A stretch of 34,441 nt of DNA, from positions 1 to 34,441 of the forward strand of contig CABYXR010000009.1 in assembly GCA_902522955.1 (NCBI GenBank). The letters run 5' to 3'. Under the pieces are notes generated by a model, which was given only the letters and a program-made list of their open reading frames with translations, was not told the origin of the DNA and searched no databases. Below, in pieces: positions 11,088 to 20,719 of the stretch; position 1 is the first letter of the stretch; each line of letters begins with the position of its first letter. The position numbers and the translations under genes were made by a program. This DNA is from an uncultured Pelagibacteraceae bacterium (lineage in GTDB: Bacteria > Pseudomonadota > Alphaproteobacteria > Pelagibacterales > Pelagibacteraceae).

Positions 11088-12506
11088 TTAAATATTCAGA
11101 AAAAGCCTTTTTGGTTGCTCAAGGGAATCTTTTACAATCTTTAAGAATGATACTGCCTCTTTCCCATCTATTATTCTGTGATCATAGGATAAAGCTAAAT
11201 ACATAATTGGCCTTATCATTATATCTCCGTCAACAACAATAGGTCTTTCGACTATATTATGCATTCCTAGCACAGCTGATTGAGGAGGGTTTAATATAGG
11301 AGTAGATAACATTGAACCATATATTCCGCCGTTACTTATTGTGAAAGAACCACCTTGTAGATCCTCAATAGTAATTTTTCCGTTCCTTGCTTTTTCTCCT
11401 AAACTGTTGATGTTCTTCTCTATATCTGCAAATGACATTTCATCAGTCTCCCTAAGAACTGGGACCACTAAACCTCTATCAGTTCCAACCGCAATACTAA
11501 TATTATAGTAATTTTTATAAACTATTTCATCGCCTTGAATTTCAGCATTTATGGAAGGGAAATTCTTTAATCCTATTACGCAAGCCTTAACAAAAAAAGA
11601 CATAAAACCAAGTTTTACTTTATATTTGCTTTGGAAATCATCTTTATATTGGTTACGCATAGAAGTTATCTCGCTCATATCCACCTCATTGAAGGTTGTC
11701 AACATTGCAGCATTTTCTTGAGCTTCTTTAAGTCTTTTAGCTATGGTTAAGCGTAATCTAGTCATCTTAATTCTTTCTTCAGGACCATGCTTAATTTTTC
11801 TTTCTGAAGGTTTAGGCTTAACACCCATTAAACTCATAACGTCCTCTTTTAGAATTACACCATGTTTTCCCGAACCTTTAATTTTATCCAAATCTACTTT
11901 GGCTTCAGCTGCCATTTTTCTTGCAGCAGGGGAAACTGATGGTTTTTGACCTTTTGCTTTTTGATTTTCTTTTATCTTCCTAATTGTAGCCTCAGGTGGA
12001 GTAAAGTTCTCCGATTGACCCCAAATATGCAAGCCCCCAGTTATTTTTTCAGCTTCCTTTATAGACATTTTTTTTGATTGATCAGTTTTCGTTTCTTCAT
12101 GAACATTATTTAACACAAGTGCTTCTTCTTCCTCGATTTTAAGTGGACTAGTTTCTTTTTCTTCGAAAAGTCTAAGAGGTTCTTCTTCAGACACTTTTAA
12201 AATTTTATCTTTTTTCTTTGGAGGAGAATAGTTTTTAATCTCTTTAACACTTTTTGAAATTTCCTTAGTGGATCCATTTATTAGTCCAAGCAAAGCACCT
12301 ACATTAACGGTTTCACCTTCTTTAACAGATATACTTTCTAAAACACCATTGGACGGAGCTGGAACTTCAACGTTAACTTTATCAGTTTCTAATTCTACAA
12401 TAGGCTCATCGGCTGTAACTTTTTCTCCTTGGCTTTTTAACCATTTCGAAACTGTTGCCTCTGTTACAGACTCTCCTAATGTAGGTACTATTATTTTATC
12501 TGACAT
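11088..12506 (-). CDS. sucB: Dihydrolipoyl succinyltransferase (E2 of 2-oxoglutarate dehydrogenase)
   Basis: Core of the 2-oxoglutarate dehydrogenase complex; carries the succinyl group from E1 to CoA on a lipoyl lysine. Domain order: lipoyl domain 1-78 with K43 in [12 protein letters not shown]; a long charged linker about 80-187; E1/E3-binding domain about 190-227 ([29 protein letters not shown]); acyltransferase domain about 240-472 with catalytic H443 and D447 in SYDHRIIDG. At 472 residues it is longer than the usual 400-420 owing to the linker. It starts on the base after the sucA stop (no gap). Confidence 0.96.
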   Translation of the reverse strand: MSDKIIVPTLGESVTEATVSKWLKSQGEKVTADEPIVELETDKVNVEVPAPSNGVLESISVKEGETVNVGALLGLINGSTKEISKSVKEIKNYSPPKKKDKILKVSEEEPLRLFEEKETSPLKIEEEEALVLNNVHEETKTDQSKKMSIKEAEKITGGLHIWGQSENFTPPEATIRKIKENQKAKGQKPSVSPAARKMAAEAKVDLDKIKGSGKHGVILKEDVMSLMGVKPKPSERKIKHGPEERIKMTRLRLTIAKRLKEAQENAAMLTTFNEVDMSEITSMRNQYKDDFQSKYKVKLGFMSFFVKACVIGLKNFPSINAEIQGDEIVYKNYYNISIAVGTDRGLVVPVLRETDEMSFADIEKNINSLGEKARNGKITIEDLQGGSFTISNGGIYGSMLSTPILNPPQSAVLGMHNIVERPIVVDGDIMIRPIMYLALSYDHRIIDGKEAVSFLKIVKDSLEQPKRLFLNI

Positions 12507-15383
12507 TTAGTTTCCTAATACCTTTTCTAATATTTCTTTTTGTTGTGCAAGATGTTTATTTAAGTTTCCAGTCGCAGTTGAGGATGAAGCTTTTCTACCT
12601 ATAAATTTTACTTTATCCCTAGTAAAGTATATTATTTCTAACGTTCTATCGATATAATTTCTGACAGTATTCCACGCACCCATGTTTTTAGGCTCCTCTT
12701 GACACCAAATAAATTCAGCCTTTTCATACTTTTTTAATAAGTTGGCCAATGTTTTTGCAGGGAAAGGGTATAATTGTTCTATACGAATGAAAACAACTTC
12801 GTTATTTTTATTTGTTTCTCTAGCTTGAATTAAATCATAGTATATTTTTCCTGAGCACATAACGACTTTTTTTATTTCGGCATTTTTTTTTAATCTTATT
12901 AGGCCACTATTCTCCAAATAAGCATCATCATTTAGAATACGATGAAATGTTTTTTTTGAAGTAAATTCATCAAGCTTAGACACACAGTTTTTGTGTCTCA
13001 ACAAAGACTTAGGTGTCATTATAATTAATGGCTTTCTAAAATCTCTATGCATTTGTCTTCTAAGGGCGTGGAAATAATTTGATGGAGTTGTGCAATTTAC
13101 AACTTGCATATTTTCACCAGCACATAGTTGCAAAAATCTTTCAAGTCTTGCTGATGAATGTTCAGGACCTTGACCTTCATAGCCATGGGGTAGCAACATA
13201 ACTAATCCACTAGCTCTTCCCCATTTTGACTCGCCGGATGAAATAAATTGGTCAATAATAATTTGGGCTCCATTTGCAAAATCACCAAATTGTGCCTCCC
13301 ATAGTACTAAAGTTTCAGGCTCAGATAGAGAATAACCAAATTCGAAACCAAGGACAGCTAGCTCAGATAAGAGGCTATCAATTATTTCAAATTTCTGTTG
13401 ATTAATATTAATATTATTTAAAGGAATATATCTTTCGTGGTCGTCTTGACTCCTTAATACAGCATGTCTCTGACTAAATGTTCCTCGTCCAGAGTCTTGT
13501 CCTGACAGTCGCACCGAAAAACCCTCAGTTAATAAAGTGCCAATTGCAAGATTTTCAGCAGTTGACCAATCAATTGGTTTATTTTTTTCAAACATTTCAA
13601 CCTTTAAATCAAATATCTTTTTTAGTGTTTTATGAACATTTAAATTTTTAGGTATAGTTGAAATTTTTTTTCCAACATTAATTAATATATCTTTTTTTAC
13701 TCCACTCACGCCTCTTTTATCTTTTCCTAATCCAGGCTTAAATCTAGACCAAGCTCCTTCGAACCATTTCAGTTCCGATTTATAATTTTTAGATAACTTA
13801 AGTTCTTTTTCTAAAAAATTTTTAAATTTATTTTTTTGGTTTTCAATTTCTTCAATTGAGGTTAATCCCTCCTCACTAAGTTTTTTGCCATAAATTTTTA
13901 GAGTTGTAGGATGAACTTTTATTTTTTTATACATAATTGGTTGTGTGAAAGATGGTTCATCACCTTCATTATGGCCAAAACGTCTATAGCAGACCATATC
14001 TATAACTACGTCTCTATTAAACTTTTGTCTGTATTCAGTTGCAATTTTTGCACAGTGAACCACAGCCTCTGGGTCGTCACCGTTCACATGAAAAATTGGA
14101 GCTTGAGCAATTTTAGCCACATCGGAAGGATAAGGCGATGACCTTGCAAATCTAGGAGCTGTAGTAAAACCTATTTGATTATTTACGATAATGTGAATGG
14201 TTCCTCCAATGTTATGACCTGGTAAGCCCGACATAGCAAAACATTCGGCTACTATACCTTGTCCAGCAAAAGCTGCATCACCATGCATCAAAACTGGTAT
14301 AACTTTTTTTCTTTTTGTATCTTTATGAAAGAATTGTTTTGCTCTTACTTGACCTAACACAACTGGATTAACAGCTTCTAAATGGGAAGGATTATCTGTT
14401 AAACTTATATGAACAGAATTTCCATCAAATTCTCTATTAGAAGATGCTCCTAAATGATATTTTACATCTCCGCCTATCTCTTGGTTAGAACTTTTTCCAA
14501 AAAATTCACTAAAAATTGCTTTGTAAGGTTTACCCATTACATTAGCTAAAACATTTAACCTGCCTCTATGAGGCATTCCTATTTTAATTTCTTTTGCTCC
14601 TAAATTTCCTCCTCGTTTTATAATTTGTTCTAATGCAGGAATTAAAGATTCTCCTCCATCTAAACCAAATCTTTTTGTTCCTACAAATTTTACAGCTAAA
14701 TATTTTTCAAATCCCTCTGCTTCAACCATTTTATTTAAAATCGCTCTCTTACCATTCTCGGTAAATTTAATTTCTTTTTCAGGTCCTTCTATTCTATTTC
14801 TAATCCAAGTTTTTTCATCGGGATCACCCATATGCATAAACTCATAACCAATATTTGAACAATAAGTTTTTTTTAAAATTTGTAAGATTTTATTAAGATC
14901 AGCGTACTGTAAGCCTAGAACACCATCTAAAAATATTTTTCTATTAAAGTCTTTTTTTGTAAAACCATAAGTTTCTGGTTTAAGTTCAGGATGTTTCTCT
15001 TTTTTTAAAAGGCCTAGTGGATCTAAAGTTGCAATAAGATGCCCTCTTATTCTGAATGCTCGAATTAACATTATTGCTCTGACAGAATCTTTAGTGGCTT
15101 GTCTAATTGAGTCTTCATTTAAATCTTCTTCCTCTTTTTTTATCTCAATTTTATTTAAATTAATTTTCTTTGTTTTTCTTGTCGGTGACCAACTAGGGCC
15201 TTTAAGATCGTCATAAATCAATTTTTGTTCTTCGCTCAAGCCCTCAAAAAATTGTCTCCAGCTAAGTGGTAATGATTTTGGATCAGAGAGATAATCAGCA
15301 TAGAATTCATTAATAAATTCTGAGTTATTGCCTGCTAAGAAGGAAGTCTTTTTATAAGTAGTGTTATCTTTAGATGACGACAT
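12507..15383 (-). CDS. sucA: 2-oxoglutarate dehydrogenase E1 (thiamine diphosphate-dependent)
   Basis: Decarboxylates 2-oxoglutarate and transfers the succinyl unit to the lipoyl group of SucB. The 958-residue protein has the E1o N-terminal E2-binding segment (NSEFINEFYADYLSDPKSLP), the GMPHRGRLNVLANVMGK motif with an active-site histidine, the diphosphate/Mg motif GDAAFAGQG followed by VNNQIGFTT, and a transketolase-like C-terminal half (RGTFSQRHAVL, LPHGYEGQGPEHSSAR, WCQEEPKNMGAW). The length is a little below the roughly 985 of many alphaproteobacterial E1o proteins. A 32-nt gap separates it from sucD, one of the larger gaps in the run, so a weak internal promoter is possible. Confidence 0.97.
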   Translation of the reverse strand: MSSSKDNTTYKKTSFLAGNNSEFINEFYADYLSDPKSLPLSWRQFFEGLSEEQKLIYDDLKGPSWSPTRKTKKINLNKIEIKKEEEDLNEDSIRQATKDSVRAIMLIRAFRIRGHLIATLDPLGLLKKEKHPELKPETYGFTKKDFNRKIFLDGVLGLQYADLNKILQILKKTYCSNIGYEFMHMGDPDEKTWIRNRIEGPEKEIKFTENGKRAILNKMVEAEGFEKYLAVKFVGTKRFGLDGGESLIPALEQIIKRGGNLGAKEIKIGMPHRGRLNVLANVMGKPYKAIFSEFFGKSSNQEIGGDVKYHLGASSNREFDGNSVHISLTDNPSHLEAVNPVVLGQVRAKQFFHKDTKRKKVIPVLMHGDAAFAGQGIVAECFAMSGLPGHNIGGTIHIIVNNQIGFTTAPRFARSSPYPSDVAKIAQAPIFHVNGDDPEAVVHCAKIATEYRQKFNRDVVIDMVCYRRFGHNEGDEPSFTQPIMYKKIKVHPTTLKIYGKKLSEEGLTSIEEIENQKNKFKNFLEKELKLSKNYKSELKWFEGAWSRFKPGLGKDKRGVSGVKKDILINVGKKISTIPKNLNVHKTLKKIFDLKVEMFEKNKPIDWSTAENLAIGTLLTEGFSVRLSGQDSGRGTFSQRHAVLRSQDDHERYIPLNNININQQKFEIIDSLLSELAVLGFEFGYSLSEPETLVLWEAQFGDFANGAQIIIDQFISSGESKWGRASGLVMLLPHGYEGQGPEHSSARLERFLQLCAGENMQVVNCTTPSNYFHALRRQMHRDFRKPLIIMTPKSLLRHKNCVSKLDEFTSKKTFHRILNDDAYLENSGLIRLKKNAEIKKVVMCSGKIYYDLIQARETNKNNEVVFIRIEQLYPFPAKTLANLLKKYEKAEFIWCQEEPKNMGAWNTVRNYIDRTLEIIYFTRDKVKFIGRKASSSTATGNLNKHLAQQKEILEKVLGN

Positions 15384-15415
15384 TTAAAACCTATTTTAAC
15401 ACAAATTGCCGAGAT

Positions 15416-16291
15416 TTAACCACTAAGTTTTTGCAATAGTGTCTCGCCGATATCTGCTGGTGATTTTGAAATAGTGATTCCTGCAGATTTCATAACCTCA
15501 ATTTTATCCTCGGCTCCACCTTTTCCGCCAGAAATGATTGCTCCAGCATGTCCCATTCTTCTTCCAGATGGAGCAGTTAATCCAGCAATAAACCCTACCA
15601 TAGGCTTTTTGATTTTTTCTCTTTTCAAAAACTCTGCGGCCTCTTCCTCGGCAGAACCTCCAATCTCTCCGATCATAACTATTGATTTCGTCTCATCATC
15701 TTTTAAGAATAATTCTAAGCAGTCAACAAAATTTGTTCCATTGATGGGATCTCCTCCAATACCAATACAAGTTGATTGTCCCATTCTACTATTTGACGTT
15801 TGTGCTACTGCTTCGTAAGTTAAAGTTCCAGATCTTGAAACAATCCCAACAGTACCTTTCTTATGAATATTACCAGGCATAATACCTATTTTACATTCTC
15901 CAGGTGTAATTATTCCTGGGCAGTTTGGTCCTATTAATCTAGAATTGCTATTGTTTAATATTTTTTTTACTCTAAGCATGTCTATAACTGGTATCCCCTC
16001 AGTTATACATACTATTAATTCAACTTTCGCTTCAACTGCTTCAATTATAGCTGCACCAGCAAATTTTGGAGGTACATAAATCATTGTAGCATTCGCATAT
16101 GTTTGATCTTTTGCCTCTTGTACAGAGTTAAAAACTGGAAGACCTAAATGTTTTTGACCTCCTTTCTTAGGAGTTACTCCCCCAACTAATTTAGTTCCAT
16201 ACTTTAAAGCTTGCTCTGAGTGAAAGGTGCCATGCTTGCCAGTAAAACCCTGACATATAACTTTAGTACTCTTATCTACAAGAACTGACAT
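15416..16291 (-). CDS. sucD: Succinyl-CoA synthetase alpha subunit
   Basis: With SucC converts succinyl-CoA, ADP (or GDP) and phosphate to succinate, CoA and ATP (GTP). The 291-residue protein has the CoA-binding N-terminal fold ([18 protein letters not shown]) and the phosphorylated histidine H248 in [14 protein letters not shown]. Length is normal. Its ATG begins directly after the sucC stop. Confidence 0.97.
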   Translation of the reverse strand: MSVLVDKSTKVICQGFTGKHGTFHSEQALKYGTKLVGGVTPKKGGQKHLGLPVFNSVQEAKDQTYANATMIYVPPKFAGAAIIEAVEAKVELIVCITEGIPVIDMLRVKKILNNSNSRLIGPNCPGIITPGECKIGIMPGNIHKKGTVGIVSRSGTLTYEAVAQTSNSRMGQSTCIGIGGDPINGTNFVDCLELFLKDDETKSIVMIGEIGGSAEEEAAEFLKREKIKKPMVGFIAGLTAPSGRRMGHAGAIISGGKGGAEDKIEVMKSAGITISKSPADIGETLLQKLSG

Positions 16292-17455
16292 TTATTTTAT
16301 AGCCTCAACAATTTTCTTAGCGGCATCATTGAGGTCTGAAGCAGATAAGATTTTCAAGTTAGATTTATCTAAAATTTCTTTACCTTCTTTAAAATTGGTC
16401 CCAGCTAATCTTACAACCAATGGAACTGATAAATTTGTTTCTTTAGCAGCATCAACTACTCCTTGAGCGAGAACATCACATCTCATTATGCCACCAAATA
16501 TATTTATTAAAATACCCTTAACATTTTTATCAGACAAAATTAATTTAAATGCTGCAGATACTTTATCTTTTGAAGCGCCGCCACCTACGTCTAAAAAATT
16601 CGCAGGTTCTTCACCATAAAGTTTTATTATATCCATAGTTGCCATAGCTAGTCCTGCTCCATTCACCATGCATCCTATGGATCCATTTAATTTTATATAC
16701 GCTAAATCATGTTTACTTGCTTCAATTTCAGCAGGGTCCTCTTCGTTCAAATCTCTAAGTTTTAAGATTTCTGGTCTTCTAAAAATTGCATTATCGTCAA
16801 AATTCATTTTTGCATCTAAACAAATAATTTTGTTATTTTTTGTAAGAATTAATGGATTAATTTCTATTAAACTTGCATCTTTCTCTACCAATATTTTATA
16901 TAGCGACTTAATAAGCTTATAAGCAACTTTTTTTTGTTGATCGTTAAAATCAAATGTAGAAATTATACTTTCGATTTCTTTATCATCTGGGCCCTGATCT
17001 TTTAATTCAATCTTGTTAGTAATTATTTTTTCTGGATTTTCAGATGCAACTTTTTCTATATCCATACCACCTTCAGTACTGCTAATAAAAGCAATTTTTG
17101 AAGTTTCTCTATCGATTAAACAGGACAAATAATATTCTTTTGAAATTTCAGAAGCTTCTTCAATATAAAGTCTTTTAACTTCTTTTCCTTCTGGCCCTGT
17201 TTGATGTGTAACAAGTGTTTTCCCCATCATTTTCTTCGCCTCTGTCTCTAATTCGTTAATATTATTAATTAGTTTAACACCTCCAGCTTTTCCTCTTCCG
17301 CCAGCATGGATTTGTGCTTTTAAAACAAACTCTTTACCTTTTAACTTTGTTATCTCTTTTTTGATATCATCTGTAGATAAAATAACTACTCCATTTGAAA
17401 CAGGAGCCTCAAATTCTTTAAGAATTTCTTTGGCTTGGTGTTCGTGAATATTCAT
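16292..17455 (-). CDS. sucC: Succinyl-CoA synthetase beta subunit
   Basis: Nucleotide-binding ATP-grasp subunit of succinyl-CoA synthetase. Visible are MNIHEHQAKEILKEF at the N terminus, the ATP-grasp loop KAQIHAGGRGKAGGVKL (about 46-62), ALIEINPL-type SLIEINPLIL near 195-204, and the CoA-ligase end GCMVNGAGLAMATMDIIKLY with NIFGGIMRCDVLAQG. Length 387 is normal. It follows mdh with a 3-nt gap, the usual alphaproteobacterial mdh-sucC-sucD-sucA-sucB order. Confidence 0.97.
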   Translation of the reverse strand: MNIHEHQAKEILKEFEAPVSNGVVILSTDDIKKEITKLKGKEFVLKAQIHAGGRGKAGGVKLINNINELETEAKKMMGKTLVTHQTGPEGKEVKRLYIEEASEISKEYYLSCLIDRETSKIAFISSTEGGMDIEKVASENPEKIITNKIELKDQGPDDKEIESIISTFDFNDQQKKVAYKLIKSLYKILVEKDASLIEINPLILTKNNKIICLDAKMNFDDNAIFRRPEILKLRDLNEEDPAEIEASKHDLAYIKLNGSIGCMVNGAGLAMATMDIIKLYGEEPANFLDVGGGASKDKVSAAFKLILSDKNVKGILINIFGGIMRCDVLAQGVVDAAKETNLSVPLVVRLAGTNFKEGKEILDKSNLKILSASDLNDAAKKIVEAIK

Positions 17456-17458
17456 TGA

Positions 17459-18418
17459 TTATTTTAGATTTTCATCAATATTTTTAGCAGCATCGAATAA
17501 CTCCTTTACTGCGTCTATTGATTTTTGAAAATTTATTTTTTCCTCTTCAGATAAATTTATTTCAACTATCTTTTCGACCCCTTTAGAACCAATAATAGCT
17601 GGAACCCCAGCGTATATATCTTTTACTCCGTACTCTCCGTTTAAATACACTGCACACGGTAGTTGCCTTTTTAAATCGTTAATGTAACTTTCTGCCATTT
17701 GAACTCCTGATGCGGCAGGTGCATAGAAAGCAGATCCTTTTTCTAAATATTTCACTATTTCTGCCCCGCCTTTTTTAGTCCTATCCACTATTTGATTTAA
17801 TCTTTCTTTTTTTAATTTACCATCTTTGACTAAATCTTTTAATTTTTTCCCATCAACTTCTGTTGATCCCAACATTGCCACCATACTATCTCCATGCCCT
17901 CCAAGAACAAATGATTTAATTTGACTTACCGGCACATTTAATTCTTGAGACAAAAAATAAATAAATCTTGAAGAGTCTAAGATTCCAGCCATTCCTACTA
18001 CTTTATTCTTTGGTAGACCTGAGTATTTTTGTAAAGCCATAACAATTACATCTAAAGGATTAGTAATACAAATTACAAAAGCATTAGGGGATGTATTCTT
18101 AATTCCTTCAGCTACTTGTTTTATAATTTTTAAATTTATTCCAAGAAGATCATCTCTGGTCATGCCTGGTTTTCTTGGAACTCCTGCTGTAACAATGATT
18201 ACATCAGAGTTTTTTGTATCTTCATAATTATCAGTTCCAGATAAATTGATATTAAAATTATTAACTGGTGAAGATTGAGCAATATCTAAAGCCTTACCTT
18301 TAGCTAATCCTGCTGCCACGTCAAACATCACAACATCGCCTAGTTCTTTTAAAGCGATCAAGTGTGCTAATGTTCCTCCAATTTGACCAGAACCTATTAA
18401 AGTAATTTTTTTTCTCAT
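17459..18418 (-). CDS. mdh: Malate dehydrogenase (LDH-like type)
   Basis: Interconverts malate and oxaloacetate with NAD in the TCA cycle. The 319-residue protein belongs to the lactate-dehydrogenase-like MDH group of alphaproteobacteria. Visible are the NAD fold GSGQIGG (9-15), the substrate arginine R82 in [13 protein letters not shown] (arginine here marks MDH rather than LDH), D148 and R151 in LDSSRF, and the catalytic H175 in LGGHGDSMV. Gaps are 7 nt to mmsA upstream and 3 nt to sucC downstream. Confidence 0.97.
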   Translation of the reverse strand: MRKKITLIGSGQIGGTLAHLIALKELGDVVMFDVAAGLAKGKALDIAQSSPVNNFNINLSGTDNYEDTKNSDVIIVTAGVPRKPGMTRDDLLGINLKIIKQVAEGIKNTSPNAFVICITNPLDVIVMALQKYSGLPKNKVVGMAGILDSSRFIYFLSQELNVPVSQIKSFVLGGHGDSMVAMLGSTEVDGKKLKDLVKDGKLKKERLNQIVDRTKKGGAEIVKYLEKGSAFYAPAASGVQMAESYINDLKRQLPCAVYLNGEYGVKDIYAGVPAIIGSKGVEKIVEINLSEEEKINFQKSIDAVKELFDAAKNIDENLK

Positions 18419-18425
18419 TTATTTT

Positions 18426-19919
18426 TTATTTCATTGTTGGCATTACAAACTCAGGGTCTGACCTTGAACCTGAAGGCCATCTTGACGTAATTGTTTTTAG
18501 TTTTGTATAAAATCTGACTCCCTCTGGACCATGCATATGCTGATCTCCAAATAGTGATCTTTTCCAACCGCCAAAACTATGAAATGCGACTGGCACTGGA
18601 ATAGGGATATTGATACCAACCATCCCAATTTTTGCTTTATTCGAAAAAGCTCTTCCTGTATCTCCATCTCTTGTAAATATACTAACTCCGTTTCCAAATT
18701 CGTGATCATTTACTAGTTGTAATGACTCATTAAAATCTTTTGCTCTTACAACTGACAAAACTGGTCCAAAAATTTCCTCTTTATAAATTCTCATATCTTT
18801 CGTTACATGATCAAACAAACATCCTCCAATATAGTAACCGTTTTCATATCCTTGTAATTTGAAATTTCTTCCGTCAACTATTAATTTTGCACCTTCCTTT
18901 TCTCCTATATCGACATAGCCTTTTACTTTTGATAAATGCTCTTTTGTGACTAGTGGACCCATCTCAGATTGTTTGTCCATTCCTGGTCCAACTTTGAGAG
19001 CTTCAACTTTTCTAGCTAATCTGTCAATTAATTCGTCTCCAATATTGCCAACTGCTACCGCTACTGATTGCGCCATACATCTTTCACCTGCAGAACCATA
19101 AGCAGCTCCCATCAGACCATTTACTGCCTGATCTAAATCACAGTCAGGCATTACTACACAATGGTTTTTTGCTCCTCCTAAAGCCTGAACTCTTTTTTCA
19201 TTTTTAGCACAATTTTCATAAATATATTTGGCAATAGGTGTTGAACCTACAAAACTTATTGCAGTAACTTCTTTATTATTTATTAAAGCATCAACAGCTT
19301 CTTTGTCTCCATTAATTACATTCAAAACTCCTTCCGGCAAACCTGCTTCATTTAAAAGTTCAGCTAATTTTATCGAACATGATGGATCTTTTTCGGATGG
19401 TTTTAAAACAAATGTATTACCGCATGCAATTGCCATTGGAAACATCCACATTGGTACCATGGCAGGAAAATTAAAAGGGGTAATACCTGCACAAACACCT
19501 AAGGGCTGTCTTAAAGACCAGCTATCAATGTTGGATCCAACGTTTTCTGTAAATTCACCTTTTAACATTTGAGGTATACCGCATGCATACTCTACGACTT
19601 CTAGACCTCGAACTAAAGATCCTTTGGCATCCTCGTAAACTTTTCCGTGTTCAGAAACTATTATTTTTGTAAGTTCATCTGAGTTTTTTTCTATTAATTC
19701 CTTAAACTTGAACATTATTCTAGCCCTTTGAAGGGGAGGTTTATTAGCCCAATCAGGATAAGCTTTTTTAGCTGACGAAACTGCTTCATTCACGTCCTTG
19801 GTAGAAGCGAATTTAACTTCGGCGCTCTGCTCACCCGTTGCAGGATTAAAAACTTTACCTGTTCTTTTAGAGTCACCACTAAAAGACTTTCCGTTAACAA
19901 AGTGCTTAATAACTTTCAT
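18426..19919 (-). CDS. mmsA: Methylmalonate-semialdehyde dehydrogenase (CoA-acylating)
   Basis: Aldehyde dehydrogenase of the MmsA family, which converts methylmalonate semialdehyde to propionyl-CoA, or malonate semialdehyde to acetyl-CoA, with NAD, CoA and loss of CO2. The 497-residue protein has GVCAGITPFNFPAMVPMWMF (about 141-160), the NAD-site FVGSTPIAKYIY, and the catalytic C281 in SAGERCMAQS. MmsA enzymes lack the general-base glutamate of hydrolytic ALDHs; here the usual position reads ALGGAKNH, in agreement. Known family roles are valine, myo-inositol, beta-alanine and DMSP/3-hydroxypropionate breakdown; which applies here cannot be told. Its place between sdhB and mdh is unusual outside SAR11 as far as I know. 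Confidence 0.9.
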   Translation of the reverse strand: MKVIKHFVNGKSFSGDSKRTGKVFNPATGEQSAEVKFASTKDVNEAVSSAKKAYPDWANKPPLQRARIMFKFKELIEKNSDELTKIIVSEHGKVYEDAKGSLVRGLEVVEYACGIPQMLKGEFTENVGSNIDSWSLRQPLGVCAGITPFNFPAMVPMWMFPMAIACGNTFVLKPSEKDPSCSIKLAELLNEAGLPEGVLNVINGDKEAVDALINNKEVTAISFVGSTPIAKYIYENCAKNEKRVQALGGAKNHCVVMPDCDLDQAVNGLMGAAYGSAGERCMAQSVAVAVGNIGDELIDRLARKVEALKVGPGMDKQSEMGPLVTKEHLSKVKGYVDIGEKEGAKLIVDGRNFKLQGYENGYYIGGCLFDHVTKDMRIYKEEIFGPVLSVVRAKDFNESLQLVNDHEFGNGVSIFTRDGDTGRAFSNKAKIGMVGINIPIPVPVAFHSFGGWKRSLFGDQHMHGPEGVRFYTKLKTITSRWPSGSRSDPEFVMPTMK

Positions 19920-19942
19920 GAAGTAATTGAATAAATAAGGAT

Positions 19943-20719
19943 TTAGCTAGTTGCAAGCATTTTCTTGATGGATCCAATAGCTTTTGCAGGATTTAATCCC
20001 TTTGGACAAGAATTAGTACAATTCATTATAGTATGACATCTGTATAATTTAAGTTCATCAGCAACCTTTTTTAATCTTTCTTGTTTATCATTGTCTCGAC
20101 TATCGTTTATCCATCTATAAGCTTGAAGCAATACAGCTGGACCTAAATATTTATCTCCATTCCACCAATAACTTGGACATGAAGTAGAACAGCAAGCACA
20201 TAGAATACACTCATAATATCCATCGAGCTTTTCTCTGTCTTTTTGAGATTGTTTTATTTCCTCTTTTTCTTTACCAGTATGGCCAACTTTTAACCAAGGT
20301 TGTATAGACTCATACTGTTTATAAAGAGTACTTAAATCTCCAATTAGATCTTTTATTACTCTTAAATGAGGAAGCGGATAAATATTTAAATCCCCCTTAA
20401 TATCAGTATGAGATTTAATGCAGGCTAATGTGTTTATCCCTTCAATGTTCATTGCACAGGACCCGCATACTCCGTGAGCACATGATCTTCTGAAAGTGAC
20501 AGAAGGGTCAATCTCATTCTTAATTTTTATAAGGATATCTAAAACTTTAGGTCCACAATTATCCATGTCCACTTCAAAGGTGTCAACTCTTGGATTTTTT
20601 CCATCAGAAGGATCCCATCTGTATACATTTACTTTTCTTAAATTTTTAGAATTGGTTTTATCTTTAAAATATTTGCCTACTTCAATTTTAGAGTTTTGAG
20701 GTAAGTTAAATTGAGCCAT
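19943..20719 (-). CDS. sdhB: Succinate dehydrogenase iron-sulfur subunit
   Basis: Carries electrons from SdhA flavin to quinone through three Fe-S clusters. All ligands are visible in the 258-residue protein: [2Fe-2S] C80, C85, C88, C100; [4Fe-4S] C171, C174, C177 and C181; [3Fe-4S] C228, C234, C238. The quinone-site tryptophan region ([15 protein letters not shown]) is intact. Its ATG starts on the base after the sdhA stop. Confidence 0.98.
   Translation of the reverse strand: MAQFNLPQNSKIEVGKYFKDKTNSKNLRKVNVYRWDPSDGKNPRVDTFEVDMDNCGPKVLDILIKIKNEIDPSVTFRRSCAHGVCGSCAMNIEGINTLACIKSHTDIKGDLNIYPLPHLRVIKDLIGDLSTLYKQYESIQPWLKVGHTGKEKEEIKQSQKDREKLDGYYECILCACCSTSCPSYWWNGDKYLGPAVLLQAYRWINDSRDNDKQERLKKVADELKLYRCHTIMNCTNSCPKGLNPAKAIGSIKKMLATS

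Noticed and set aside
12268-12510. Open frame antisense to sucB start, and 11743-11949 also antisense to sucB
   Set aside because: Opposite the conserved lipoyl and binding domains; peptides are Ser/Thr/Pro-rich shadows with no family resemblance.
15384-15415. Promoter in the sucD-sucA gap
   Set aside because: A TAAAAT-like box is present, but 32 AT-rich bases without a convincing -35 do not support a call.
15474-15818. Long open frame antisense to sucD (likewise 19228-19572, 23796-24224, 29464-29865, 31207-31665)
   Set aside because: Each lies wholly opposite a highly conserved gene, has no recognisable motif and odd composition; they are shadows of the codon pattern on the other strand.
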